Position numbers and translations under genes: made by a program
Shown: positions 23,106-35,295 of the stretch, in pieces
Layout: every line of letters starts with the position of its first letter
Position numbering within the stretch: the first letter of the stretch is position 1
Notes under the pieces: model-generated
What the model saw: only the letters and a program-made list of their open reading frames with translations
Databases searched by the model: none
Told to the model about the DNA's origin: nothing
Origin: Chloroflexota bacterium
GTDB lineage: Bacteria > Chloroflexota > Anaerolineae > Anaerolineales > E44-bin32
Direction of reading: 5' to 3'
Assembly: GCA_027298025.1 (NCBI GenBank)
Contig: JAPUGV010000097.1
Coordinates: forward strand, 1-38,661
Length of the DNA stretch: 38,661 nt

Positions 23106-24098
23106 ATGGAAAAAGAACTTATAGGCGGACGCTATCAGGTCTTGCAACAAATCGGAGCCGGAGGTATGGCGATCGTCTACCTCACCCGGGACCTCAACCT
23201 ACAGCGGCAGGTGGCGGTCAAGCAGCTGCGACACATCTTTGCCGACGACGCCGAGTTTCGGGTCCGTTTCCTTCAAGAAGCCCGCGCTGCTGCTAACCTG
23301 GTCCACCCTAATATCGTCACGATCTACGACTTCGGCCGTGATCCGCAGGACATCTATATCGTGATGGAGTATGTGGAAGGCACGGATCTCAAGACCCTCC
23401 TCAGACGGCGTAGTCCACTGCTGCATCTTGAAGCGGTGCGATGGATGTTGCAAATCTGCGAAGGAGTTGGCTATGCGCATCGTGCAGGTCTGGTGCACTG
23501 TGATTTGAAACCGCACAACATCCTCGTATCAAATTCTGAACGCATCAAGATTACCGATTTTGGTATCTCGCGCGCGCTGGCTACGATCGACCCGGACGAA
23601 CGGCTCGATGTCGTTTGGGGTAGCCCGCAGTACTTCTCTCCGGAGCAGGCCGCCGGCACGGCCCCCTCCCCAGCTAGCGATGTCTATTCGCTGGGAGTCA
23701 TCCTTTACGAGATGTTGACTGGCCGGCTGCCCTTCGAGGCCGCGGATATTGACCTGTTGGCGGAGCTGCACCAGGTGGCTCCAGTGGTTCCCCCAAGCAC
23801 CTACGATCCCTCAATCCCTTCCGAGCTCGACCAGATCCTGGCAAAAGTGCTTTCTAAGGAACCCGCCGCCCGCTACCGGACGGCTGACCAATTTGGCCGG
23901 GTGCTCGCAACATTCTCAGAAGAACAGCCCTCGCTGCCTCGAACGTTCCAGGTCTCTCAAGCTGCCACGCGCGCGATGGATATTTTCCATCCGGACCCGG
24001 TGGATTGGTGGGCGATCGGCCTGGGCTTGCTTGCTTTTCTGGCCGTGGGCGGTCTCTTCCCCCTTTGGTTGTGGGTTTGGCTACGGTATCAGCCGTAA
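23106..24098 (+). CDS. Membrane-anchored Hanks-type Ser/Thr protein kinase
   Basis: This is a 330-aa protein. The kinase domain (~8-270) has G-loop GAGGMAIV (17-24), VAVKQ (K39), helix-C Glu58 and HPNIVTIYDFG. The catalytic loop is HCDLKPHN (D133, N138), so Cys replaces the Arg of HRD (a non-RD kinase), and DFG is at 151-153. A short linker leads to one C-terminal membrane helix (WWAIGLGLLAFLAVGGLFPLWLW, ~301-325) with only a few residues beyond it. It therefore has no extracellular sensor of its own, unlike PASTA-type kinases. Non-RD kinases are often not controlled by activation-loop phosphorylation. It is followed by ftsH, which has its own promoter. Confidence 0.93.
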   Translation: MEKELIGGRYQVLQQIGAGGMAIVYLTRDLNLQRQVAVKQLRHIFADDAEFRVRFLQEARAAANLVHPNIVTIYDFGRDPQDIYIVMEYVEGTDLKTLLRRRSPLLHLEAVRWMLQICEGVGYAHRAGLVHCDLKPHNILVSNSERIKITDFGISRALATIDPDERLDVVWGSPQYFSPEQAAGTAPSPASDVYSLGVILYEMLTGRLPFEAADIDLLAELHQVAPVVPPSTYDPSIPSELDQILAKVLSKEPAARYRTADQFGRVLATFSEEQPSLPRTFQVSQAATRAMDIFHPDPVDWWAIGLGLLAFLAVGGLFPLWLWVWLRYQP

Positions 24099-24137
24099 TC
24101 GTCTCTTACGATTGTCTTACTTTTCCCATGCAACTCT

Positions 24138-24170
24138 GTACGGTATAATCGGCTCTGCGCTGGACCGTAC
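24138..24170 (+). promoter_or_regulatory. ftsH promoter region with a flanking inverted repeat
   Basis: A perfect TATAAT (24144-24149) is bracketed by GTACGG (24138-24143) and CCGTAC (24165-24170), an inverted repeat spaced by 21 nt. The right arm is itself part of the palindrome CCGTACGG (24165-24172). The arms flank the -10 and the expected start site, a sensible operator position. The -35 region is weak. The leader ends in AGGAGG, 5 nt before the GTG start of ftsH. Confidence 0.45.
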
Positions 24171-24210
24171 GGAAAGTAAGCACTATCGCGTTCGCGCGTA
24201 GGAGGTAATC

Positions 24211-26085
24211 GTGAATTCCCCACGGGGGCGAAATTCCATAGTTCTCGTTATATTGCTCCTGATCGTCGTTGTTCTGGTTGTCCAGTTCAGGTCCGGTCAG
24301 ACTCCTCCCGAACGCCTCGATTTCAACGAGGTCGCCGATCTCATCCGCACGGGACGGATCGCTCGCATCATCGTCGATGAGAACGATCTGATGATCATCT
24401 TTCCGGGTGGCGAGACCCGCGCTATTTCCCGCAAAGAGCCGACCACGACAGCAGTCGAACAGCTGATGGCATTGGGCGTGACCCAGGAGATGCTCTCATC
24501 GGATCGGGTTAAGCTCGAAATCAAGCAGCCGAGCGATTTCAACCAGATCATCACGCTTGTCACCTACCTGCTGCCAGGTTTGCTGGTCGTAGGCCTGATT
24601 TTCTTCATGCTACGCCAGGCGCAAGGATCCAACAATCAGGCCTTGTCCTTCGGAAAGAGTAGAGCGCGCATGTTTACCGGGGATCAGCCGACGGTGACCT
24701 TTGATGATATCGCGGGTGTCGACGAGGCCAAGCAAGAGCTTCAGGAGATCGTCGAGTTCCTCGAAGAGCCTGAGAAATTTATCAAGCTTGGGGCGCGCAT
24801 CCCTAGGGGTGTGCTGCTCATTGGGGCGCCTGGGACTGGCAAGACGCTCATGGCCAAGGCTGTATCCGGCGAGGCCGGCGTGCCATTCTTCTCGATCTCT
24901 GGCTCGGAGTTCGTAGAAATGTTCGTAGGCGTTGGCGCCAGCCGGGTGCGGGATTTGTTCGATCAGGCCAAGCGGCATTCTCCGGCCATTGTCTTCGTAG
25001 ATGAGATCGATGCTGTGGGCCGCCATCGTGGCGCCGGATTGGGCGGCAGCCACGACGAACGTGAGCAGACCCTCAACCAGATGCTGGTCGAGATGGACGG
25101 GTTTGACACGGATGCCAGCGTGATTATTGTGGCCGCAACCAACCGGCCCGATATTCTCGATCCAGCGCTGTTGCGCCCGGGCCGCTTCGATCGGCGCGTG
25201 ATTCTGGATCGGCCGGATATGCACGGACGTGAGATGATCCTCAAAGTGCATGTGAAGGGCATGCCGATCGAAGAACAAGTTGATCTCAAGACCGTCGCCA
25301 AGGCTACTCCCGGATTCGTGGGCGCCGATATCGAAAACCTGGTCAATGAGGCCGCCATACTCGCCGCACGCCGGAACAAGAATTCCATTGGCCCTGACGA
25401 ATTTCAAGAGTCAGTCGAGCGCGTGATCGCCGGCCCAGAGCGTCGCAGCCGCATCATCAGCGAAGAAGAAAAGAAGATCATCGCTTTCCACGAGGCCGGT
25501 CACGCGGTCGTCATGCATGTGATCCCGGAGGCCGACACCATTCACAAAGTCAGCATCATCGCCCGCGGTATGATGGGCGGCTTCACCATGGCACTCCCCG
25601 AAGAGGACCGAACGCTGACTTCCCGCCGCAAGATTGGGGCCGATATGGCCGGGCTATTGGGCGGGCGGGCGGCCGAAACGCTCGTATTCAACGACATCAC
25701 ATCCGGCGCCTCCAATGACCTGGAGCGCGTCACGGAGCTTGCTCGCAACATGATCACCCGCCTCGGAATGAGCCAGGAGCTCGGCCATATGGTCTATGGC
25801 CAGAAAGACGAGCTGGTGTTTCTGGGGCGCACGATCGGGGAACAGCGAGACTATTCAGAGAGCATCGCCGAGAAGATCGACCTGGAGGTCAGGCAGCTCG
25901 TGGAGGACGCCTTCGAGCGCGCCATGGATATCTTGAAGAAATATCGTGCCCAGCTGGACACCATCGCCGAAACGCTGATCGAAGTTGAGACGCTGGAGCG
26001 CAATCAGTTTGAGGAGCTTTTTGACGAGCCAGTAGGTCCCAAAAACGGCGGCACGCCCATCCCGGTCGGCGCCGCGGCCGACTGA
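24211..26085 (+). CDS. ftsH: ATP-dependent zinc metalloprotease FtsH
   Basis: This 624-aa membrane protease extracts and degrades membrane and short-lived cytosolic proteins. TM1 is at ~10-26, a periplasmic FtsH_ext domain follows, and TM2 is at ~112-133. The AAA+ domain has Walker A GAPGTGKT (205-212), Walker B IVFVDEID (260-267) and the second region of homology around [20 protein letters not shown] (309-328). The zinc site is HEAGH (427-431) with D503 (SNDLERV) as the third ligand. Length and order are normal. The start is GTG at 24211 behind a strong AGGAGG Shine-Dalgarno sequence. It is transcribed alone, between its own promoter and a strong terminator. Confidence 0.97.
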   Translation: MNSPRGRNSIVLVILLLIVVVLVVQFRSGQTPPERLDFNEVADLIRTGRIARIIVDENDLMIIFPGGETRAISRKEPTTTAVEQLMALGVTQEMLSSDRVKLEIKQPSDFNQIITLVTYLLPGLLVVGLIFFMLRQAQGSNNQALSFGKSRARMFTGDQPTVTFDDIAGVDEAKQELQEIVEFLEEPEKFIKLGARIPRGVLLIGAPGTGKTLMAKAVSGEAGVPFFSISGSEFVEMFVGVGASRVRDLFDQAKRHSPAIVFVDEIDAVGRHRGAGLGGSHDEREQTLNQMLVEMDGFDTDASVIIVAATNRPDILDPALLRPGRFDRRVILDRPDMHGREMILKVHVKGMPIEEQVDLKTVAKATPGFVGADIENLVNEAAILAARRNKNSIGPDEFQESVERVIAGPERRSRIISEEEKKIIAFHEAGHAVVMHVIPEADTIHKVSIIARGMMGGFTMALPEEDRTLTSRRKIGADMAGLLGGRAAETLVFNDITSGASNDLERVTELARNMITRLGMSQELGHMVYGQKDELVFLGRTIGEQRDYSESIAEKIDLEVRQLVEDAFERAMDILKKYRAQLDTIAETLIEVETLERNQFEELFDEPVGPKNGGTPIPVGAAAD

Positions 26086-26109
26086 GCCAGTTACATTCAG
26101 GAACAAGCC

Positions 26110-26137
26110 AAAAGGCCCCTCGTTGGGGCCTTTTTTT
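26110..26137 (+). terminator. Rho-independent terminator after ftsH
   Basis: The arms AAAAGGCCCC (26110-26119) and GGGGCCTTTT (26125-26134) pair perfectly around a 5-nt loop, and a run of seven T (26131-26137) follows the GC core. The symmetrical A/T flanks could also work for the acyl-CoA ligase transcript coming from the other side. I see nothing recognisable between it and the ligase gene end (26138-26260). Confidence 0.92.
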
Positions 26138-26260
26138 ATAAGTACCGGCAGATTGTCAGTCAGGAAGGCCATCGGAACTAATATTCTCGATCGCCCTTGC
26201 CGGGTCCGGTCCATCCGCATTCATCGGGTAGACCTCGGTGCCGCCGCCACTGGAATGCGA

Positions 26261-27925
26261 TCAGACATCCGCTTCGGCCTCAATTTGCTCCTTATCCTGG
26301 CGGAGGAGTTCCCGCCGCATGATCTTCCCCACCGTGGTTTTCGGCAGCTCGTCGCGGAACGCCACCTGCGACGGCACTTTGAAGGGTGCAAGGCGATCCC
26401 GACACCAATCTTGAAACTCCTCGACGGTTGCCGTCTCATCCGGCTTGAGCACCACCCAGGCTTTTACAGTCTCTCCACGGTAGGCGTCCGGGATACCGGC
26501 CACGCCGACCTCCAGCACCTTCGGGTTCTCGGCAATAGCCTCTTCCACTTCTCGCGGCCATACCTGGAAACCACTGGGCTTGATCATCTCCTTCTTGCGT
26601 CCCACGATGTAGAAGTAGCCGTCGTCATCCATGTACGCGATGTCGCCCGTGTAAAGCCAGCCATCCCGAACCGTGTTGGAGGTCTCGGTGGGCATATTGT
26701 GATAGCCCTTCATGATGCTGGGACTCTTGATGATTAGTTCTCCCACCTCATTGGGCTCGAGTACGGTGATTTCGTCGTCCAACGATACGATGCGGCTATC
26801 GACATTGGGAAAAGGCAGACCGATCGAGCCGGTGCGGTTCTCGCCCATGATGGGGTTGGCGTGCGTCGCGACCAGCGACTCGGTCAGGCCGAAGCCCTCC
26901 ACCAATTTCCCACCCGTGAGCTCTTCGAACTTAGCTTTTGTCTCACGCAGCAACGGGGCCGATCCGGAGATGCAGGCCTTGATCGAGCTCAGATCATACT
27001 TCCCAGCCAACACATCCGGATGGTTGTTGATGGCGTTGTACATGGCAGGCACGCCCGGGTAAAGCGTCGGCTTGTGTTTGTCGATGCTGCTCAGGACATC
27101 CTTCAGGTCCCGTGGATTCGGGATCATGACCATCGCCGCCCCGCTTTGCACCGCGACCGCCATTCCTACGATCAGCCCATAAACATGGAACATCGGGATG
27201 GCCATGAGCATGATGCCTTCGCCGCGTTCGCCTTCCACGGCGCTCAGCCAAGCCTCGCCCTGAAGGGTATTGGCCACCAGCTGTCGATGCAGCCCGACCG
27301 CCCCCTTTGAGAGACCGGTCGTCCCGCCCGTGTACTGGAAAAGCGCCGTGTCATCGGGCCCGATCTCTACTTCGGGTCGATCCGCCGCAGTGTACTGATC
27401 GAGTACATCCTGCATCCATTCATCACCTTCCTGCAGGGTTACGCGGTGCCCGCCGCTACGCTCTTTGGCCACCGTGAACAGCAAACGAAGCACCGGTGGC
27501 AAGTACTCCTTAATGTTGGTGACCATAAATTGCTGCAGGTGAGTTTCCGATTGGGCTTCTTTGACCGTGTTATAGAAGTTGCTCATGACCAGCATGAGCC
27601 GGGCGCCCGAGTCGTTCATTTGGTGCCTGATCTCGCGGTGCGTGTAGAGCGGATTCGTCGCTACCGCCACGCCGCCTGCTTTCAGGATGGCGTAAAAGGC
27701 GATAACGAACTGTGGCGAGTTGGGCATGAAGATCGCAACTCGGTCGCCCTTATTCACACCACGTGCCACCAATCCCGCCGCCAATCGATCGGTGAGCTCA
27801 TTCATTTCGCGGTATGTGATCACCGCACCCTTAAAGATCGTGCAGGGCCGATCTGGGAAATCCCGCGCAGATTTATCCAAGAAGTCTTGTAGCCCGATTT
27901 CGGGCACCTCAACTTCCCTCGGCAC
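26261..27925 (-). CDS. fadD: Long-chain fatty acid-CoA ligase (AMP-forming)
   Basis: This is a 554-aa member of the ANL adenylating family. The P-loop YTGGTTGLSKGA near residue 195 is followed by GFGLTES, YTGDIAYMDDDGYFYIVGRKKEMIKPSG and the C-terminal PKTTVGKIMRREL, whose Lys completes adenylation. It activates a fatty acid to acyl-AMP and then acyl-CoA. The motifs fit FadD-type long-chain ligases better than acetyl-CoA synthetase; the exact substrate is unknown. The longest plausible start is GTG at 27925. A second GTG at 27907, in the same frame and 7 nt after AGGGA, is equally credible and would remove six residues. It is monocistronic and divergent from the aminotransferase operon. Confidence 0.92.
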   Translation of the reverse strand: MPREVEVPEIGLQDFLDKSARDFPDRPCTIFKGAVITYREMNELTDRLAAGLVARGVNKGDRVAIFMPNSPQFVIAFYAILKAGGVAVATNPLYTHREIRHQMNDSGARLMLVMSNFYNTVKEAQSETHLQQFMVTNIKEYLPPVLRLLFTVAKERSGGHRVTLQEGDEWMQDVLDQYTAADRPEVEIGPDDTALFQYTGGTTGLSKGAVGLHRQLVANTLQGEAWLSAVEGERGEGIMLMAIPMFHVYGLIVGMAVAVQSGAAMVMIPNPRDLKDVLSSIDKHKPTLYPGVPAMYNAINNHPDVLAGKYDLSSIKACISGSAPLLRETKAKFEELTGGKLVEGFGLTESLVATHANPIMGENRTGSIGLPFPNVDSRIVSLDDEITVLEPNEVGELIIKSPSIMKGYHNMPTETSNTVRDGWLYTGDIAYMDDDGYFYIVGRKKEMIKPSGFQVWPREVEEAIAENPKVLEVGVAGIPDAYRGETVKAWVVLKPDETATVEEFQDWCRDRLAPFKVPSQVAFRDELPKTTVGKIMRRELLRQDKEQIEAEADV

Positions 27926-28000
27926 ACCTTGGTCATAAGACCTATGCCAAACTCGCTCTTCTATCTCTCAATCCTTCCTCGATACGCGGGACCCGAATTC

Positions 28001-28006
28001 ATTATA
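28001..28006 (-). promoter_or_regulatory. Possible -10 element for the acyl-CoA ligase gene
   Basis: Read on the minus strand, bases 28006-28001 are a perfect TATAAT, about 75 nt upstream of the ligase start, with TTCTCG (28030-28025) at an 18-nt spacing as a weak -35. It lies back to back with the aminotransferase promoter. Confidence 0.4.
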
Positions 28007-28037
28007 TGCGTGCGCAAAGGTGCTCGAGAAGGCCGAA

Positions 28038-28046
28038 TGATATAAT
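28038..28046 (+). promoter_or_regulatory. Extended -10 promoter for the aminotransferase operon
   Basis: TGATATAAT (28038-28046) is a perfect extended -10. The predicted leader is about 62 nt and ends with GGAGG (28102-28106), 9 nt before the GTG at 28116. No good -35 is visible. Confidence 0.6.
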
Positions 28047-28115
28047 TCGCCGGTTCGCTCGTAATTGCATCTCTTTGCATCCAATCCGCTTCTCCCCAAT
28101 CGGAGGTTTCACTCT

Positions 28116-29411
28116 GTGAAGCTCGATAAAGCTCAGGAACTCCTCAAGCGCGACCAGGCGGTGGTTTCCCCGTCGTATCCGCGAGCAGCGCCATTCGTTA
28201 TGGAGCGCGGCCTAGGCGCAGAGGTCTGGGATGTGGACGGAAATCGTTTCATCGATTTTGCGGCCGGAATTGCCGTTTGCACGACCGGACACTCCCATCC
28301 CAAAGTCGTCGCCGCCATCTGCGATCAGGCGGAGCGCTTCATTCACATCTCGCCCGATTATTACCACACTGTTTGGGTTGAGCTCTCCGAGCGCCTTGCG
28401 GAAATCGCTCCCTTTTCCGAGCCGGCCAAGGTTTTCCTTGGCAACTCAGGTACCGAAGCAGTTGAAGCCGCGATCAAACTAGCTCTGCACCACACCGGAC
28501 GTCCGCTATTTATCGGATTCCAGGGCGGGTTTCATGGCCGCACTCTGGGCTCGCTGGCATTCACCTCCAGCAAAACCATTCAGAGAAGGGGCTTTGGCCC
28601 CCCTGCAATAGGCGTCACTCAAGTTCCGTACCCGAACGCTTACCGCCAGTTGCTGCGGCCGACGGGCGACGACTATGGAGAGACCGTCGTCAACTACATT
28701 GAGGATCAGGTCTTCAAATCCGTGGTGCCCCCTGAGGATTGCGCCGCAATCCTAGTGGAGCCTATTTTAGGCGAGGGCGGCTACGTGGTGCCGCCACCTG
28801 GCTTTTTCCCTGCCCTACGCGCCCTCTGCGACCGGCATGGAATCCTGCTTATCGTGGACGAAGTGCAGTCCGGTGTCGGTCGTACAGGAAAGTGGTGGGC
28901 CATCGAACATTGGGAGGTCGAACCCGACATTGTTTGCTTTGCCAAGGGGATTGCGTCGGGAGTGCCCATGGGAGGCATTGTAGCCCGCGAGTCTGTCATG
29001 GATTGGCCGGAAGGTGCGCATGGCAACACTTACGGCGGCAATCCGCTCGCGTGCGCCGCCGCGCTGGCAACGCTCGATCTGGTCGAGGAGCAGCTGATGG
29101 TTAACGCCCAGAGCATGGGCGATTACGCCATGGATGCACTCGAGGAAATGCAGAGTCGCCATCCCACCATCGGCGAGGTTCGGGGGAAAGGTCTGATGAT
29201 CGGTGTGGAGTTTGTTGATGGGAATGGGACAAAGCAACCCGCGCACGATTTGCGAGAGCGCGTGATCGAAGAGGCCTTTTCGCGGGGTCTATTGATATTG
29301 GGATGCGGCGAGAGCACCGTTCGCTTGGCCCCCGCCTTGAGCATAGAAGAAGGACTGCTGGACGAGGGACTCAGGGTCATGGAGGAGTCAATCTCGACCG
29401 TTTCCACTTAA
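28116..29411 (+). CDS. Class III pyridoxal-phosphate aminotransferase (4-aminobutyrate/acetylornithine type)
   Basis: This 431-aa enzyme moves an amino group between an omega-amino compound and a 2-oxo acid using PLP. Seen in order are GIAVCTTGHSHPKVV, the phosphate-binding NSGTEAVEAAIKLA (~110-123), GGFHGRTLGSLAFT, VDEVQSGVGRTGKWWA (D248) and the Schiff-base lysine in CFAKGIASGVPMGG (K277), then GNTYGGNPLACAA. The overall pattern resembles GabT-like enzymes; ArgD-like or beta-amino acid activity cannot be excluded. An upstream TTG at 28065 is open, but GTG at 28116 has the proper Shine-Dalgarno sequence and begins where homologs usually do. Its TAA shares one base with the next ATG (TAATG). 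Confidence 0.9.
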   Translation: MKLDKAQELLKRDQAVVSPSYPRAAPFVMERGLGAEVWDVDGNRFIDFAAGIAVCTTGHSHPKVVAAICDQAERFIHISPDYYHTVWVELSERLAEIAPFSEPAKVFLGNSGTEAVEAAIKLALHHTGRPLFIGFQGGFHGRTLGSLAFTSSKTIQRRGFGPPAIGVTQVPYPNAYRQLLRPTGDDYGETVVNYIEDQVFKSVVPPEDCAAILVEPILGEGGYVVPPPGFFPALRALCDRHGILLIVDEVQSGVGRTGKWWAIEHWEVEPDIVCFAKGIASGVPMGGIVARESVMDWPEGAHGNTYGGNPLACAAALATLDLVEEQLMVNAQSMGDYAMDALEEMQSRHPTIGEVRGKGLMIGVEFVDGNGTKQPAHDLRERVIEEAFSRGLLILGCGESTVRLAPALSIEEGLLDEGLRVMEESISTVST

Positions 29412-30967
29412 TGCTTCCAGATTTTCGCGTACGTCAGCGAGACTACCTGCTTGAGATCTCGCGCGCTCTTACCGAAGAGCTGGATCTCGATCGGCTCCTG
29501 GATCGAATCGTAAAACTTGCGGCCGAGCTGTTGGCAAGCTCGGCCGGTCTAATTGCGTTGCGCGAAACGGGTGGGTGGCGCGTGGCTGCCACGCACGGCG
29601 TCAACGACGAGTTTATGAAGACCCTCGATCCGCTGCTCGAGGATATTCCGGATCAGGGCGATCCGGCTCGCATTGCGCTGCCCGAGGTCAACCGCCGGCT
29701 CCAGAGCATTACCCAATCCGCCTCATTGGGGCTTCTTACAGGAGTGGGGCTACCGATGATCGCCCGCGAAGAGGTCGTGGGAGTCATCTTCGTGTTCAGA
29801 TCCTATCGGGGACGCTTCTCCCGGGATGATCGTCGGCTACTCGGGGCTTTCGCTGCCCAAGCCGCGATCGCCGTTTCCAATGCTCGTCTCTATACGCAGG
29901 TCGCAGATCAAAGCCGGCACCTGGATCAAGTGGTCGAATCCTCCGCGGACGGAATTTTCATCCTGGATCCGAGCTACAAGTTCACTCGATTTAATCGGGC
30001 CAGCTCGAAGCTCACCGGATATGGGGCAGACGACGTCGTTGGCAAAGAGCATTCTGAGATCATTCGATGGTCGAGCCGCGAACCAGGATCCACACTGGAT
30101 GAAGCGACCGGCGGCGGCTGGCCGCTTTCCGCGAGCGCCGAGCTGTATGTGGAGGGAGATCTATTGCGTGCAAGCGGCGGCCACATCAGTGTGGGAATCA
30201 CCTATGCCCCGACCTTTTCAGATGATGGTCGGCTGCTGAGCGTCGTGGCCAACGTGCGCGATATCACTCGGTTTCGAGAGGCCGAGGAACTCAAGACCAC
30301 TTTCATATCCATCATTAGCCATGAATTGCGCACTCCGGTTGCCTTGATTAAGGGTTACGTAGGCACTCTGCGCCGCGACGACGCGGATTGGGACCCGGAG
30401 GTCGTGCGCGACAGCCTAGCTGTAATCGAAGATGAATCCGATCGACTTGCCGATCTGATCGACGATCTCCTGGATGCCTCGCGGCTGCAGGCAGGAGCGC
30501 TATCATTGAACCGGTCGGATTTAGACCTTTTTCAACTTGCGGAGGAATTGGCAGTGCGTTTCCGAACCCAGTCGGATCGGCATTCGTTCGAGGTCGATCG
30601 GCCAGCCGATTTCCCGCTCGTCAGCGCAGACGAGGAGCGATTGACGCAGGTGCTCACCAACCTGCTCTCCAACGCGGTGAAATACGCGGAGGACGGCGGA
30701 CGGGTGCTGATCCGGGGGCGCCAAACCCATGATGAAGTCGTGATGTGCGTGAGCGATCAGGGTCCTGGAATTCGACCGTCGGATCGGCACCGGATCTTCG
30801 ATCGATTCTATCGATCGGAGGAAATCACCGGAAGCACACAAGGCGCGGGTCTCGGCTTGTATCTGGCCAAGGCCATAGTGGAGGCTCATGGGGGGAGGAT
30901 CTGGGTAGATGAGAAGGTAGAACAGGGGGCGCAGTTCTGCTTCTCCTTGCCGAGAGATGAGGAATAA
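29411..30967 (+). CDS. Cytoplasmic sensor histidine kinase with GAF and PAS domains
   Basis: This 518-aa protein lacks membrane helices. Residues ~10-160 form a GAF domain (ELDLDRLLDRIVKLAAEL, LGAFAAQAAIAVSNARLY). Residues ~168-290 are a PAS domain ending with the NVRDITRFREAEELK linker. The dimerisation domain holds the phospho-accepting H304 (ISIISHELRTPV). The ATPase domain has NLLSNAVKYAEDGG, SDQGPGIRPSD and GAGLGLYLAKAIVEAHGG. All catalytic boxes are intact. It senses a cytoplasmic ligand or redox state through GAF/PAS. The ATG at 29411 overlaps the aminotransferase stop by one base, so the enzyme and the kinase are translationally coupled. No response regulator gene is adjacent, so it is an orphan here; regulators at 20573 and 35990 are candidates. 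Confidence 0.94.
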   Translation: MLPDFRVRQRDYLLEISRALTEELDLDRLLDRIVKLAAELLASSAGLIALRETGGWRVAATHGVNDEFMKTLDPLLEDIPDQGDPARIALPEVNRRLQSITQSASLGLLTGVGLPMIAREEVVGVIFVFRSYRGRFSRDDRRLLGAFAAQAAIAVSNARLYTQVADQSRHLDQVVESSADGIFILDPSYKFTRFNRASSKLTGYGADDVVGKEHSEIIRWSSREPGSTLDEATGGGWPLSASAELYVEGDLLRASGGHISVGITYAPTFSDDGRLLSVVANVRDITRFREAEELKTTFISIISHELRTPVALIKGYVGTLRRDDADWDPEVVRDSLAVIEDESDRLADLIDDLLDASRLQAGALSLNRSDLDLFQLAEELAVRFRTQSDRHSFEVDRPADFPLVSADEERLTQVLTNLLSNAVKYAEDGGRVLIRGRQTHDEVVMCVSDQGPGIRPSDRHRIFDRFYRSEEITGSTQGAGLGLYLAKAIVEAHGGRIWVDEKVEQGAQFCFSLPRDEE

Positions 30968-30970
30968 CAC

Positions 30971-32317
30971 GTGGTAGCCTCCGGCACTTCCGTCCGTTGC
31001 CCGAATTGTGGTTCGCCGATCCAGGCCCACATTCACCAGCTGGTTGATGTAGGGCAGGATCCGAGCGCCAAGTCGCGACTGCTTTCTGGCAGCCTGAACT
31101 TCGTGCGATGCCCCGTATGCCAGTATGAGGGCCAGCTGTCGGCCCCGTTGGTGTATCACGACCCCGGCAAGGAATTGCTGCTGACCTACATTCCCGCGGA
31201 ACTCGGGATCCCGAAGGACGAGCAGGAGAAGCTCATCGGTCGCTTGATTAATCAGGCGATCGAGGCGCTCCCCGCCGAGAGCAGGAAAGGATATCTGTTT
31301 CAGCCCCAGGCGGTCTTGACGATTCAGGGCTTGATTGAGCGCATTCTTGAGAAGGATGGCGTCACCAAGGAGGAGCTGGATGCTCAGCGGGCAAAGATCC
31401 GATTGTTCGAGGATCTGTTGAGAGCACCCCAGGATTCACTGGAGGGATTCGTCGCGGAGCACGACGGGGAACTCGATGAAAGGTTCTTTCAGCTTGCCGC
31501 GCTCAGCCTCCAGACCACAGCCGATGAATCAGCGCGCGCTTCTGCCGCACAGGTAGTCGAGAGTTCGTTGCAGTTGAGCTCCTATGGAAAGCGGCTGGCG
31601 GAGCGAGAGGAGGAATTGCGATCCGCAGCAGCCAGCCTACGTGATGCTGGAGATGATCTATCCCGGGAAAAGCTTCTCGAGCTGCTCGTGGAGGCGGAGA
31701 CCGACGATCGCGTGCAGGCCATCGTGAGCCTGGCGCGGCCCGGGTTGGACTACGCATTTTTTCAATTGATTACGGAGCGCATCGATCAAGCCGAAGGCGA
31801 AGGTGCGAAGCGGCTCGAAGATCTCCGCCGGCGCCTGCTCGAGCAGACCGAGGAAATCGACCAGGCCCAGGAAGCCAGGCTAGCCCAAGTTTCTAACTTG
31901 GTCGGCTCTCTGGTGCAAGCCGAGGAGTTAGACCAAGCCATAAAAGCGGCTCTGCCTGCCATGGATGAACTCTTCCTGGCGGTCCTTCAGGCCAATATCC
32001 GCGGGGCTGAGGAAGGCGGCGACCAGGAGCTTCTGGTAAGGCTAAAAGAAATCGAGGAGAAAATTAACACCGCCATCATGGACAGCTTGCCGTCGAATCT
32101 GCGGCTTGCCCAGGAGCTGTTAGGAACGGAAGACGAGCAAGAAGCTCGTCGACTCTTGGACCAATCCGTGGAGCTCATTGATGATCAGCTCTTGGGGGCT
32201 CTTCTCGCCACTGGCCAGCGGCTGGAAGAAACGGACGATAAGGAGGGGGCGGAACGTCTGCGGCGCTTACATCGACACGCGCTGCGACTGTCCATGCGGG
32301 CCAATATAGCCTCGTAG
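30971..32317 (+). CDS. CpXC-domain protein with long helical C-terminus
   Basis: This is a 448-aa protein. The N-terminal ~90 residues form a CpXC-type zinc domain: CPNCGSPI near residue 10, CPVCQYEG near 47 and the following PLVYHDPGKELLLTYIP. The rest (~110-448) is almost entirely charged helix, rich in Glu, Leu, Arg and Ala (e.g. GKRLAEREEELRSAAASLRDAGDDL, RRRLLEQTEEIDQAQEARLAQ), and is probably coiled-coil or helical-repeat. It has no membrane helix or signal. The GTG at 30971 lies 3 nt after the histidine kinase stop, so it is in the same operon. CpXC proteins are poorly characterised; a scaffold or ligand-sensing partner of the histidine kinase is possible. Confidence 0.85.
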   Translation: MVASGTSVRCPNCGSPIQAHIHQLVDVGQDPSAKSRLLSGSLNFVRCPVCQYEGQLSAPLVYHDPGKELLLTYIPAELGIPKDEQEKLIGRLINQAIEALPAESRKGYLFQPQAVLTIQGLIERILEKDGVTKEELDAQRAKIRLFEDLLRAPQDSLEGFVAEHDGELDERFFQLAALSLQTTADESARASAAQVVESSLQLSSYGKRLAEREEELRSAAASLRDAGDDLSREKLLELLVEAETDDRVQAIVSLARPGLDYAFFQLITERIDQAEGEGAKRLEDLRRRLLEQTEEIDQAQEARLAQVSNLVGSLVQAEELDQAIKAALPAMDELFLAVLQANIRGAEEGGDQELLVRLKEIEEKINTAIMDSLPSNLRLAQELLGTEDEQEARRLLDQSVELIDDQLLGALLATGQRLEETDDKEGAERLRRLHRHALRLSMRANIAS

Positions 32318-32374
32318 CCCAGCCCGCTGAATCAACCAACAAGCAGAAATTCGCTCCTGGGCGATTTGGATCTT

Positions 32375-35291
<2,917 letters not shown>

Positions 35292-35295
<4 letters not shown>

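Noticed and set aside
24138-24172. CIRCE-type heat-shock operator at ftsH
   Set aside because: Neither the arm sequence nor the 9-nt spacer of CIRCE is present; only a different inverted repeat.
32317-32362. Inverted repeat GCCCAG/CTGGGC between the CpXC gene and ligA as a terminator
   Set aside because: The loop is about 34 nt and no T-run follows; too weak to call.
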